Origin: CAZXYF01 sp964644705
GTDB taxonomy: Bacteria > Planctomycetota > Brocadiia > SM23-32
Reading direction: 5' to 3'
Assembly: GCA_964644705.1 (NCBI GenBank)
Contig: CAZXYF010000222.1
Location: 1 to 5,040, forward strand
DNA length: 5,040 nucleotides
The notes beneath the pieces are model-generated. The model was not told where the DNA came from. It ran no database searches and saw nothing but the letters and a program-made list of their open reading frames with translations. Shown in pieces: positions 1-5,040 of this stretch. The position numbers and the translations under genes are program-made. The stretch's first letter is position 1; every line of letters starts with the position of its first letter.

Positions 1-160
1 TGTTATTATCGCTATTTGGCGGATTGGGGTTCACTGTATTTTCCAACGGATCAGGGGTTCTGGGTCTATGGACGGAGAGGCCCCGTGGAGGCATTCTTCC
101 AGCCTTTATTTTCGGATAACATGCCTGTTAGGAGGCGCGATCGCACTCGTTTTGGTGATT
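1..160. other. Left edge, no assignable gene
   Basis: No gene is defended in this stretch. All three plus-strand frames are open across the first 116 bases. One of them ends at a TAA at 117-119 after a hydrophobic, glycine-rich 38-residue tail (LLSLFGGLGF at its start), which could be the last codons of a gene converging on the isomerase. On the minus strand an open frame from an ATG at 92-94 runs off the left edge, with only a weak AGG upstream of it. None of the peptides is recognisable and the stretch is too short to choose between them. The sequence to the left of the window would settle it. Confidence 0.3.
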
Positions 161-161
161 C

Positions 162-204
162 AAATCAAAACAGGCCCGACATGCGCAATCACATGCCGGG
201 CCTG
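162..204 (-). terminator. Rho-independent terminator after the fucose isomerase gene
   Basis: An inverted repeat has perfect 8-bp arms, CAGGCCCG at 171-178 and CGGGCCTG at 197-204. After one A/C mismatch it extends inward by a further 4-bp CATG/CATG pairing. Read on the minus strand, the stem is followed at once by TTTTGATTTG. It starts 17 bases after the isomerase stop codon, so it is well placed to end that transcript. On the plus strand no T-run follows the stem, so it is probably one-directional. Confidence 0.82.
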
Positions 205-221
205 CAAATTCGGCGGGTGCT

Positions 222-1937
222 TTAGTTGTTGGCGCGGCGCTGCTTGGCCGTGCTCTGTCCGCCCTCCAGCAGATGCGCGAGCGGAGCCGGTCGGTCCACT
301 CCTTCTACGTGGCACGGGCGATTGCTCCACGGCGTCAGGCTCTGCACATTGACCAGATCCATCCAGTGCTCGAGCCGCGCCGGAGGCAGATCCCATGTCA
401 TGTGGAAGTGGTTGGCCGGAGCATACTGTTTGTATTCTTCCATCGTGGCGTATTTGGGCGTCACAAACGTATGCGGCCATGTGGGATCGGACGTTTCGCA
501 CACGGCTGTGGATAGTTCGTCGGGCATGATGGTGGTGGATGCTTCATCCCAGATGAATGAGAACATGTCCGCGCGATCACTGTAGGCGAGGCGGCCGGCG
601 ATGCCTTCGATGCCCTGTGGGGTGAGGAATGTGACGGAATTCCCTCCACCCGGGAAATAGAATTCATCCGCCTGGGGCATTTTTACATTCGACAGGCATT
701 CTTCCGGGCTGGATCCGGGTTCAGCGGCCCAGTTGAAGGAAGCGGAGCCGCTGTTGTTCCCATCGACGAACCCATCCTGTGCCCAGATCTCGTCACCGGT
801 GTAGCCAATATTCATTTCATCCGCCAGCCCACGGATCTCTTCCGGCGTCCAGACTTTCCGGAAATCCATGAACAGAGGTGGGTTGCCTCCCGACAGCCAC
901 GTCATAAAGACCATTGATAGAAGCCCCTGCATGTCGGCTTCGGTCGCATAGGGGATCGGTTGTTTCGGGCCGTTGTGATCGAAGGTTGAGTTGAAGAGGC
1001 TTTCCATCACATCCGCGACCGGCATGGGGATGCCGCGCCGGTCCGAGCCCCATTCCAGCTGGCTCATGAATCCGCCGCCGACGGCATTCAAATCGTCCAT
1101 CAGATCCCGGACGATCAGATACATTCCCAGCGACTGGTTGAAGCGTTCGTTCTGTTCATCGTTATTGACGTCCAATCGGTCGCCCACGTGTTTGTCGATC
1201 CAGGCACGCAGTGCTCGAAGCTCCTCTTCATCGTAGGCCTCCTTCTTGATCATATCCGCCAGCAACTTCATATCCAGGCGGGTGATCTCCATGCCGAAAG
1301 TGTTTCTGGTGGGTATGACATGGGAGAGGGCGGTCTCCATTCCCATCGAATCGTGCCCGAAGACCACCACGCGGCGACCTTTGAGCCCGGTATAGGTGAG
1401 GGCGCTGTAACACCAATCGATCAGTTTTTCCTCGGTTTCATCGGACATCTGGGGATTCATGCCCGTGTCGGGCCAGGATCCCACGTTCAGCGCGGAGAGG
1501 CGGCCGGACTGGGCCAGTGCGCCGTTGACCGCATGGGCATACACAACGCCCGGTTTGGGGGCGCTATTCCCGCAGGTTACGTTGACGGGGATATCATCGG
1601 GCAGCTGGCTGAGCAGGCTGATGAGGGTGAGCTGCGGGAAAGCCCACGTGTCGGGAGCGCAGACGACGGCATCCACGCCGGCGTCCTGGAACTGGCGGGC
1701 AACGGTGTCAGCTTCTTTCTCGCCGTCAATCAGCACGTCGCTCCACACAACGTCCACGGCGCGGCCGTCGGGCATTTTGACGCCATCGGCGATGACTTCA
1801 GCTACCATTTCAGTGATGTTGACGCAGCGTTCGCGCGCTTGTTCATCGACGCGCGGATCGCTTGTGGCACAGACGCCAAAGGTGACAGCATCGTTGGATG
1901 TGCTATCAGGCACGGAAAGTTTTCTGGCTTCAGGCAT
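222..1937 (-). CDS. fucI: L-fucose isomerase (FucI family)
   Basis: Cytoplasmic, metal-dependent aldose-ketose isomerase. The family converts L-fucose to L-fuculose, the first step of fucose catabolism, and also acts on D-arabinose. The 571 residues compare with about 590 in E. coli FucI. The middle domain has a typical stretch near 166-250 (EEKLIDW, LKGRRVVVFG, then SMGME and AYDEEEL). The C-terminal half carries the active-site segments: MESLFNSTFDHNG with Glu312, ATEAD with Asp335, NSGSAS at 395-400, FPGGGNS near 428, TWP near 486, and ANH with His510. Glu312, Asp335 and His510 match by motif context the Mn2+ ligands of E. coli FucI (Glu337, Asp361, His528). The start is the ATG at 1937, with AGGAG (1944-1948) six bases upstream; an in-frame TTG six codons earlier lacks such a site. 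It has its own promoter and operator-like palindrome upstream and a terminator downstream. The kinase and aldolase of the pathway are not in the window. The sequence is clearly diverged from E. coli, so exact sugar preference is inferred. Confidence 0.9.
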   Translation of the reverse strand: MPEARKLSVPDSTSNDAVTFGVCATSDPRVDEQARERCVNITEMVAEVIADGVKMPDGRAVDVVWSDVLIDGEKEADTVARQFQDAGVDAVVCAPDTWAFPQLTLISLLSQLPDDIPVNVTCGNSAPKPGVVYAHAVNGALAQSGRLSALNVGSWPDTGMNPQMSDETEEKLIDWCYSALTYTGLKGRRVVVFGHDSMGMETALSHVIPTRNTFGMEITRLDMKLLADMIKKEAYDEEELRALRAWIDKHVGDRLDVNNDEQNERFNQSLGMYLIVRDLMDDLNAVGGGFMSQLEWGSDRRGIPMPVADVMESLFNSTFDHNGPKQPIPYATEADMQGLLSMVFMTWLSGGNPPLFMDFRKVWTPEEIRGLADEMNIGYTGDEIWAQDGFVDGNNSGSASFNWAAEPGSSPEECLSNVKMPQADEFYFPGGGNSVTFLTPQGIEGIAGRLAYSDRADMFSFIWDEASTTIMPDELSTAVCETSDPTWPHTFVTPKYATMEEYKQYAPANHFHMTWDLPPARLEHWMDLVNVQSLTPWSNRPCHVEGVDRPAPLAHLLEGGQSTAKQRRANN

Positions 1938-1943
1938 GTTGGT

Positions 1944-1948
1944 CTCCT
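1944..1948 (-). promoter_or_regulatory. Ribosome binding site deciding the isomerase start
   Basis: AGGAG on the minus strand lies six bases before the ATG at 1937. It falls inside the reading frame that would be added by the TTG at 1955, so the strong site favours the shorter, ATG-initiated protein. Confidence 0.8.
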
Positions 1949-1975
1949 GGTTCAAAAGTTTAGGGGAGGACTTGA

Positions 1976-1989
1976 TGTTACAGGTAACA
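1976..1989 (-). promoter_or_regulatory. Palindromic operator-like site over the isomerase transcription start
   Basis: On the minus strand it reads TGTTAC-CT-GTAACA, a perfect 6-bp inverted repeat with a 2-bp centre. It begins four bases past the -10 box, so it covers the predicted start point near 1987, the classic position for a repressor. The form resembles the short palindromes bound by LacI-family sugar repressors (for example the TGTTACC-type sites of GntR) and some GntR-family regulators. The palindrome is seen directly; the regulator family is inference, and no repressor gene is in the window. Confidence 0.65.
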
Positions 1990-1993
1990 CATT

Positions 1994-2022
1994 CTTATAA
2001 CGATCGGTTGGGTGGATGTCAA
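1994..2022 (-). promoter_or_regulatory. Sigma-70-type promoter of the isomerase gene
   Basis: On the minus strand a consensus -35 box TTGACA (2017-2022) and a -10 box TATAAG (1994-1999, five of six consensus bases) are separated by exactly 17 bases. Transcription would start near 1987, giving a leader of about 50 bases before the ATG at 1937. The -35 box begins only six bases after the stop codon of the upstream Lrp-type gene. The isomerase can therefore be transcribed separately, although read-through from upstream is not excluded because no terminator lies between the two genes. Confidence 0.8.
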
Positions 2023-2028
2023 AGTTGG

Positions 2029-2325
2029 TTATTCTTCCGCGACCTTCTCTTCCATTCCGATCGAGAACATCCGTTCCAGGTCGTAGCTGGAGTATGCCCG
2101 GAAAGCAATGAGGGTCTCTGTGTTTTCAATACCCTCCAGACGAAGCATGTGTTCGGTCACGACTTCCGCCAATTCCTCGTTCGTATGCACGCGTACGATA
2201 CCAATCAAATCCCATTCGCCGGCGACTGAATAGACTTCGGCCACTCCGTCGATGCCCGTGAGGGCCTCGGCCGTTTCGGGGACCATATCGCGGTTGGCAT
2301 CGATCAAGACAAAGGCTGTAACCAT
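2029..2325 (-). CDS. Stand-alone Lrp/AsnC effector-binding (RAM) domain protein
   Basis: The 98-residue protein consists almost wholly of the ligand-binding and oligomerisation domain of the Lrp/AsnC regulators (Pfam AsnC_trans_reg type). An N-terminal strand (TAFVLIDA, 3-10) is followed by a helix (PETAEALTGI), a strand into the family's signature turn (VYSVAGEWDLIGIVRV, 31-46; Gly36 and Asp39 are key), a second helix (NEELAEVVTEHML) and a last strand (ENTETLIAFRAY). A 20-residue acidic tail follows. There is no helix-turn-helix and no room for one, so it should not bind DNA by itself. Family members of this kind form beta-sheet dimers and higher rings that bind amino acids or other small molecules. 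The start is supported by AGGA (2332-2335) six bases upstream. It lies 91 bases upstream of the isomerase on the same strand. Ligand and target are unknown, and any role in fucose control is inferred from position. Confidence 0.88.
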   Translation of the reverse strand: MVTAFVLIDANRDMVPETAEALTGIDGVAEVYSVAGEWDLIGIVRVHTNEELAEVVTEHMLRLEGIENTETLIAFRAYSSYDLERMFSIGMEEKVAEE

Positions 2326-2387
2326 ACCGTTTCCTTTCTTTTTTCCCGTGGCATCAAATGATCAGAGCAAATCAATACCTTGATGGT

Positions 2388-2416
2388 AATGTAGCAGGAA
2401 GAGGGCGGCGTCTCAA
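2388..2416 (-). promoter_or_regulatory. Candidate promoter for the Lrp-type gene
   Basis: On the minus strand TTGAGA (2411-2416, five of six -35 bases) lies 17 bases before TACATT (2388-2393, four of six -10 bases). Transcription would begin near 2381, leaving a leader of about 55 bases. A small inverted repeat, TACC-TTGAT-GGTA (2376-2388), lies at that start point and could be a control site, but its arms are only 4 bp. It is the best match found in the right place, though modest in strength. Confidence 0.4.
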
Positions 2417-2456
2417 TGTCCGGATTGATAAGAATCTACCGGTGACGCTGCAGGGC

Positions 2457-2485
2457 TTGACATCGATTCAGTCCCGCCATAGAGT
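2457..2485 (+). promoter_or_regulatory. Candidate rightward promoter upstream of the transporter gene
   Basis: A consensus TTGACA (2457-2462) is followed after 17 bases by TAGAGT (2480-2485, four of six -10 bases). If used for the transporter gene, it would give a long untranslated leader of about 295 bases. A nearer alternative is TAGAAT at 2715-2720, which has only a poor -35 box. Neither is compelling and both are listed so they can be tested. Confidence 0.3.
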
Positions 2486-2786
2486 GAGCGATGCGGTCAC
2501 ACATCAACGAAACAGTGTTCTCATTTCGCGTTTTGCTCTGTCATCGGGACATAATAGGCTTTGGTGCAGGAGTATTTGCTGGGTGGTTGATCCAGTTCGC
2601 GGATTGTGAGAATTGCTGTTTTTTGTCATCTGATGTTCCTGAACGGAGCCTGTCGATCTCAACTATCTGCACTCCTGAGATGTGGGCTGGCTTTATGGTG
2701 TGGGCGGGTGCCGTTAGAATACAAACACTATTCAGCGCATTTTTTATTGATCCCTGCGTTTCTCCAGTAGCTCGAAGGTTCCTGCG

Positions 2787-4751
2787 ATGTTCATCAAAAA
2801 AATGAATCGTAACTTCTTTGTCCACATGTTCATTCTCGTTGTTCTGATGCTCCCAACCGTGGGGCGGGGCATCGCATTAGCCGGGTCGGATAACGAAGGT
2901 GCCCAAAAAGCCCAACCCAAAAAAGCCATTCCTCGGAAGAGGGAGGCTCAGGCTCGGAATGAAGAGGGGGCGAAAACCGCATCAAGAAAAGTGCGATACC
3001 CCGTCAGTCGGTTCGCGCTCAGTTATCGCTACGAGCGGGGCGGCCATCTTTCACTGGAGGAACTCCATGGTGTCAAGATTGAACTGGGACGAGTGGATGG
3101 CGGACTGGGCGCTCCAGGGAAAGGAACCGACAAATATATATGGACCGTGGGGGATCCGCCGGCCGAGCCCAAAATGTTCTATCCCGGGGGTATCCGGGCG
3201 GTGTGCAACCAGCTGGTGGAAGCGTTTAAGGATCGAGGCTATCTGGGCGTTTACGTGATGGTGTCCACCGAGGACATCGGGCGTCGCACCGGCAAGGACC
3301 GTCGCGGTAAAGATAAGACGCTGCATCTGGTGGTGCATACGACGCAGGTGGGCAATGTGCGGACCATCGCTTCGGGGGAGCGGGTCGATGAGGAGAACCG
3401 GATCGATAGTCCCGTGCACGAGCGCATACGAACCGGTTCACCTGTGCAACCCGGCGATTTGCTGCGGATCGAAGACGTGTCGGATTACATCTACAGCTTG
3501 AACCGTCATCCCGGCCGGAACGTGGACATGGCCGTCTCGGCCGGAGACGAACCGGGCCAGGCCGTTCTGGATTACATGGTGGCGGAAAATAAGCCGTGGA
3601 TGGCTTATTTTCAGCTCAACAACACCGGCACGGAATCAACGGACGAGTGGCGTCAGCGGTTCGGTCTGACGCATCGCCAGCTGACCGGGCGTGACGATAT
3701 TCTGCGTCTGGATTACGTGACCGCGACGTTTGATGAGGTGAATGCTCTGGTGGGATCGTATCAGATTCCCGTTAAATGGCTCTATTCGGATCTGCGGGTT
3801 TACGGCAGCTGGAACGAATATACCGCCTCGGAGGTCGGGCGCGCCAAAGATGCGTTCGAGGGGGAAGGATGGCATGCGGGAACCGAGTTGACGTGGAACA
3901 TCTATCAGAACGGACCGCTGTTCATCGACGTGCTGGGGGGAGCCCGGTACGAACACACCCGCGTGCAGAACAATCTGTTCGGCGTGGAGGGCAAGACGGA
4001 CTTTCTGCTGCCCTATGTGGGCATCGAGCTGGAACGCCAGACTCGCCTGGCGCGCACAGGGGCAAGTGTTGATATCGAGTATAACCTTGCCAGCTGGGCC
4101 GGCACCGATGAGGATGAGCTGCCGCGCCTGGGACGTCTGAACGTTGACAAACGTTGGACGGTGGCCCACTGGAACGCCTATCAGTCATTTTTCCTCGAAC
4201 CAATTATTTTCGGTAAAGAATTCAAAGACGTGGAGAGTCCGGAGAGTTCCACCTTGGCGCATGAGATGTTTTTTGAGTTCAAGGGGCAGTATTCTTTCAG
4301 CAATCGTCTGGTACCGCAGGCCCAAATGGTGGCCGGCGGGATGCACACGGTGCGCGGGTATCCGGAATCGGCGGTGGCCGGCGACGACGTGTATATTGCT
4401 CGGGGGGAATATCGCTTACACATACCCCGCGTCCTCCGCCCGAATCCCAGCCCGCCGGAAGTGCCTTTGCTGGGTCGTCCATTTCGAGTGGCGCCGCAGC
4501 ACACGTTCGGGTATCCTGACTGGGACCTTCAACTGAAGGCGTTCGTGGACTGGGCGCGTGTGGAGAACAGCGACCGGCTCAGTTACGAGACCGACGATGA
4601 TCTGCTGGGAGCGGGACTTGGGGTGGAGCTTCAGATCCTGTCGAATCTCAACGCGAAACTGGAATGGGGCCAGGCGCTGAGGGATCTTGACAGTGAAGGC
4701 GTGGAACGCGGTGATGATGAGATCCACTTTAGTTTGACGTTGATGTATTGA
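2787..4751 (+). CDS. TpsB/ShlB/FhaC-type outer-membrane transporter
   Basis: The 654-residue protein is of the Omp85/TpsB superfamily, whose members move a partner protein across the outer membrane in two-partner secretion. Residues 1-32 form a signal peptide: basic MFIKKMNRN, hydrophobic FILVVLMLP, cleavage likely after IALA. A charged Lys/Arg/Ala-rich linker spans 33-70. Two POTRA-like segments follow, about 72-170 (with GIRAVCNQLVEAFKDRGYLG) and 185-265 (with the LNRHPGRNVDMAVSAG strand pattern typical of the POTRA just before a TpsB barrel). The barrel runs from about 268 to the end with alternating aromatic strands. It includes the loop-6 motif VRGY at 522-525, essential in FhaC-like proteins, FVDW at 586-589, and a final strand ending in a C-terminal Tyr. 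The start is supported by GAAGG (2774-2778) eight bases upstream. No exoprotein (TpsA) gene is in view. It could instead serve another substrate or assembly role; general family placement is firm, substrate unknown. Confidence 0.85.
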   Translation: MFIKKMNRNFFVHMFILVVLMLPTVGRGIALAGSDNEGAQKAQPKKAIPRKREAQARNEEGAKTASRKVRYPVSRFALSYRYERGGHLSLEELHGVKIELGRVDGGLGAPGKGTDKYIWTVGDPPAEPKMFYPGGIRAVCNQLVEAFKDRGYLGVYVMVSTEDIGRRTGKDRRGKDKTLHLVVHTTQVGNVRTIASGERVDEENRIDSPVHERIRTGSPVQPGDLLRIEDVSDYIYSLNRHPGRNVDMAVSAGDEPGQAVLDYMVAENKPWMAYFQLNNTGTESTDEWRQRFGLTHRQLTGRDDILRLDYVTATFDEVNALVGSYQIPVKWLYSDLRVYGSWNEYTASEVGRAKDAFEGEGWHAGTELTWNIYQNGPLFIDVLGGARYEHTRVQNNLFGVEGKTDFLLPYVGIELERQTRLARTGASVDIEYNLASWAGTDEDELPRLGRLNVDKRWTVAHWNAYQSFFLEPIIFGKEFKDVESPESSTLAHEMFFEFKGQYSFSNRLVPQAQMVAGGMHTVRGYPESAVAGDDVYIARGEYRLHIPRVLRPNPSPPEVPLLGRPFRVAPQHTFGYPDWDLQLKAFVDWARVENSDRLSYETDDDLLGAGLGVELQILSNLNAKLEWGQALRDLDSEGVERGDDEIHFSLTLMY

Positions 4752-4800
4752 TAACAGTGTTTTTTTGATATTGCGCTTTTACCTTTAGTATTGACAGAAC
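4752..4800. other. AT-rich spacer between transporter gene and repeat array
   Basis: This 49-base spacer holds a run of seven T (4760-4766), but no convincing stem precedes it; the only arms are CACT/AGTG, 4 bp far apart and partly in the coding region. A TTGACA at 4791-4796 has no -10 box at a usable distance. The transporter transcript may therefore continue into the hairpin array. Confidence 0.45.
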
Positions 4801-4865
4801 CCCCCGCGCTTGCCGCGGAGATGCTTGGGCTTCAACCTATAAAACTGAGAAGAGACGAAATAAAT
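4801..4865. repeat. Repeat unit 1
   Basis: A 65-base unit. Stem arms lie at 4802-4808 and 4814-4820. Six of seven pairs form, and the third is C with A on the plus strand (G with U if transcribed from the minus strand). The second inverted repeat is degraded: TTGGGCTTCAACCTA has a G/T wobble and a C/A mismatch relative to units 2 and 3. This most diverged second stem is at the array edge, as often seen for terminal repeat copies. Confidence 0.85.
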
Positions 4866-4930
4866 CCCCCGCGCTTGCCGGGGGGATCCTTAGGTTTCAA
4901 CCTATAAAACTGAGAAGAGACGAAATAAAT
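4866..4930. repeat. Repeat unit 2
   Basis: A 65-base unit, with stem arms at 4867-4873 and 4879-4885. Six of seven pairs form, with a G opposite G at the fifth pair. The second inverted repeat, TAGGT-TTCA-ACCTA (4891-4904), is perfect. Confidence 0.88.
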
Positions 4931-4997
4931 CCTCCGGGCTTGCCCCGGAGAACCTTAGGTTTCAACCTACAAAAAACTGAGAAGAGACCAAATAAAT
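4931..4997. repeat. Repeat unit 3
   Basis: A 67-base unit, two A longer than units 1 and 2 in the A-run before ACTGAGAAG. Stem arms CTCCGGG (4932-4938) and CCCGGAG (4944-4950) pair perfectly. Two of the seven pairs differ from the other units on both sides of the stem. The second inverted repeat is perfect. One base of the tail differs (GACCAAATAAAT in place of GACGAAATAAAT). Confidence 0.88.
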
Positions 4998-5040
4998 CCC
5001 CCGCGCTTGCCGCGGGGTTCCTTAGGCTTCGACCTACAAA
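4998..5040. repeat. Repeat unit 4, cut by the window end
   Basis: The first 43 bases of a unit. Stem arms CCCCGCG (4999-5005) and CGCGGGG (5011-5017) pair perfectly. The second inverted repeat, TAGGCTTCGACCTA, has an interior C/A mismatch and T/G closing pair. The tail lies beyond the window. Confidence 0.85.

Larger units (their letters stand above)
2326..2786. other. Intergenic region between divergent genes
   Basis: The 461 bases lie between the leftward Lrp-type gene and the rightward transporter gene and are visibly more AT-rich than either. They contain the leftward promoter candidate (2388-2416) and a rightward candidate (2457-2485). An alternative rightward -10 box TAGAAT (2715-2720) overlaps a GAATA-CAAACAC-TATTC inverted repeat (2717-2733) close to the transporter start. 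Small open frames on both strands (2491-2805 plus, 2541-2825 minus) have no ribosome binding site or recognisable product and overlap each other, so I do not call them genes. I see no tRNA or clear riboswitch. Confidence 0.5.
4801..5040. repeat. Tandem array of 65-67-bp hairpin repeats
   Basis: Three complete head-to-tail units (65, 65 and 67 bases) and 43 bases of a fourth are visible, and the array leaves the window at its right end. Each unit has a GC-rich hairpin (7-bp stem, CTTGC loop), then a variable 3-4 bases, then a weaker inverted repeat around TAGGTTTCAACCTA, then a nearly invariant tail ACTGAGAAGAGACGAAATAAAT in two shorter blocks (ACTGAGAAGAGAC and AAATAAAT). Differences between units fall mostly in the first hairpin and often preserve pairing: stem pair 3/19 is C-G in units 2 and 4 but T-A in unit 3, and pair 7/15 is C-G in units 1, 2 and 4 but G-C in unit 3. 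There are no unrelated spacers, so it is not CRISPR. Function unknown. Confidence 0.9.

Noticed and set aside
16..225. Plus-strand open frame running through the terminator into the end of fucI
   Set aside because: It overlaps the terminator hairpin and the isomerase 3' end, has no proper start in the window, and its product is not recognisable.
1953..1955. TTG start giving a 577-residue isomerase
   Set aside because: The strong AGGAG site lies downstream of this TTG and is correctly spaced from the ATG at 1937.
1188..2000. Plus-strand open frame of 270 codons opposite fucI
   Set aside because: It lies entirely antisense to a well-supported isomerase gene and its promoter, has no recognisable product, and is explained by the codon bias of the opposite strand. 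The overlapping plus-strand frame 1459-2229 is rejected for the same reason.
2491..2825. Small genes in the intergenic region (plus 2491-2805, minus 2541-2825)
   Set aside because: The two overlap each other and the transporter start, lack a good ribosome binding site, and have compositions that do not look like a known protein.
3636..4169. Minus-strand open frame of 177 codons opposite the transporter gene
   Set aside because: It is a shadow of the barrel-coding region, with no recognisable domain and no independent regulatory signals.
4760..4766. Intrinsic terminator at the T-run after the transporter gene
   Set aside because: No stable GC-rich stem directly precedes the T-run; only 4-bp arms far apart can be drawn.
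4791..4796. Promoter from the TTGACA just before the repeat array
   Set aside because: The bases 16-18 positions downstream are part of the GC stem and do not resemble a -10 box. The TATAAA inside units 1 and 2 is too far away and has no -35 box of its own.
4801..5040. CRISPR array
   Set aside because: The units are contiguous and similar over their whole length. The variable bases are scattered in a stem and a few neighbouring bases, with no 25-40-base unrelated spacers.

Overview
The window looks like chromosomal DNA from a moderately GC-rich Gram-negative bacterium. A signal-peptide-bearing beta-barrel transporter shows there is an outer membrane. The combination of a divergent L-fucose isomerase, a stand-alone Lrp-type effector domain and an orphan TpsB-like porin would fit the PVC group (Verrucomicrobiota, Kiritimatiellota or relatives). 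That placement is inference from gene content only; there is no rRNA or other marker here.

Layout, left to right. Positions 1-160 hold no gene I can defend. A Rho-independent terminator (about 162-204, minus strand) closes an L-fucose isomerase gene (fucI-like, 222-1937, minus). This gene has its own near-consensus promoter at 1994-2022, with a 14-bp palindrome over the predicted transcription start. Immediately upstream on the same strand is a 98-codon gene (2029-2325) that encodes only the Lrp/AsnC effector-binding (RAM) domain, with no DNA-binding domain. A 461-bp intergenic region (2326-2786) separates these leftward genes from a rightward gene (2787-4751) for a two-partner-secretion-type outer-membrane transporter (TpsB/ShlB/FhaC family): signal peptide, basic linker, POTRA region, and a 16-strand-type barrel with the VRGY motif. 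From 4801 to the right edge there is a tandem array of a 65-67-bp unit, three full copies and one partial. Each unit carries a GC-rich hairpin whose stem shows compensatory base changes between copies.

Function. The leftward pair suggests sugar catabolism (L-fucose to L-fuculose) placed under a sugar-responsive repressor, probably LacI- or GntR-type, that is encoded elsewhere. The RAM protein may sense a small molecule or modulate an Lrp-family partner; its link to fucose is positional only. The TpsB-like gene faces away and has no exoprotein partner in view. The hairpin repeat array is the least explained and most interesting element. It continues past the window, so its full length and the next gene are unknown.
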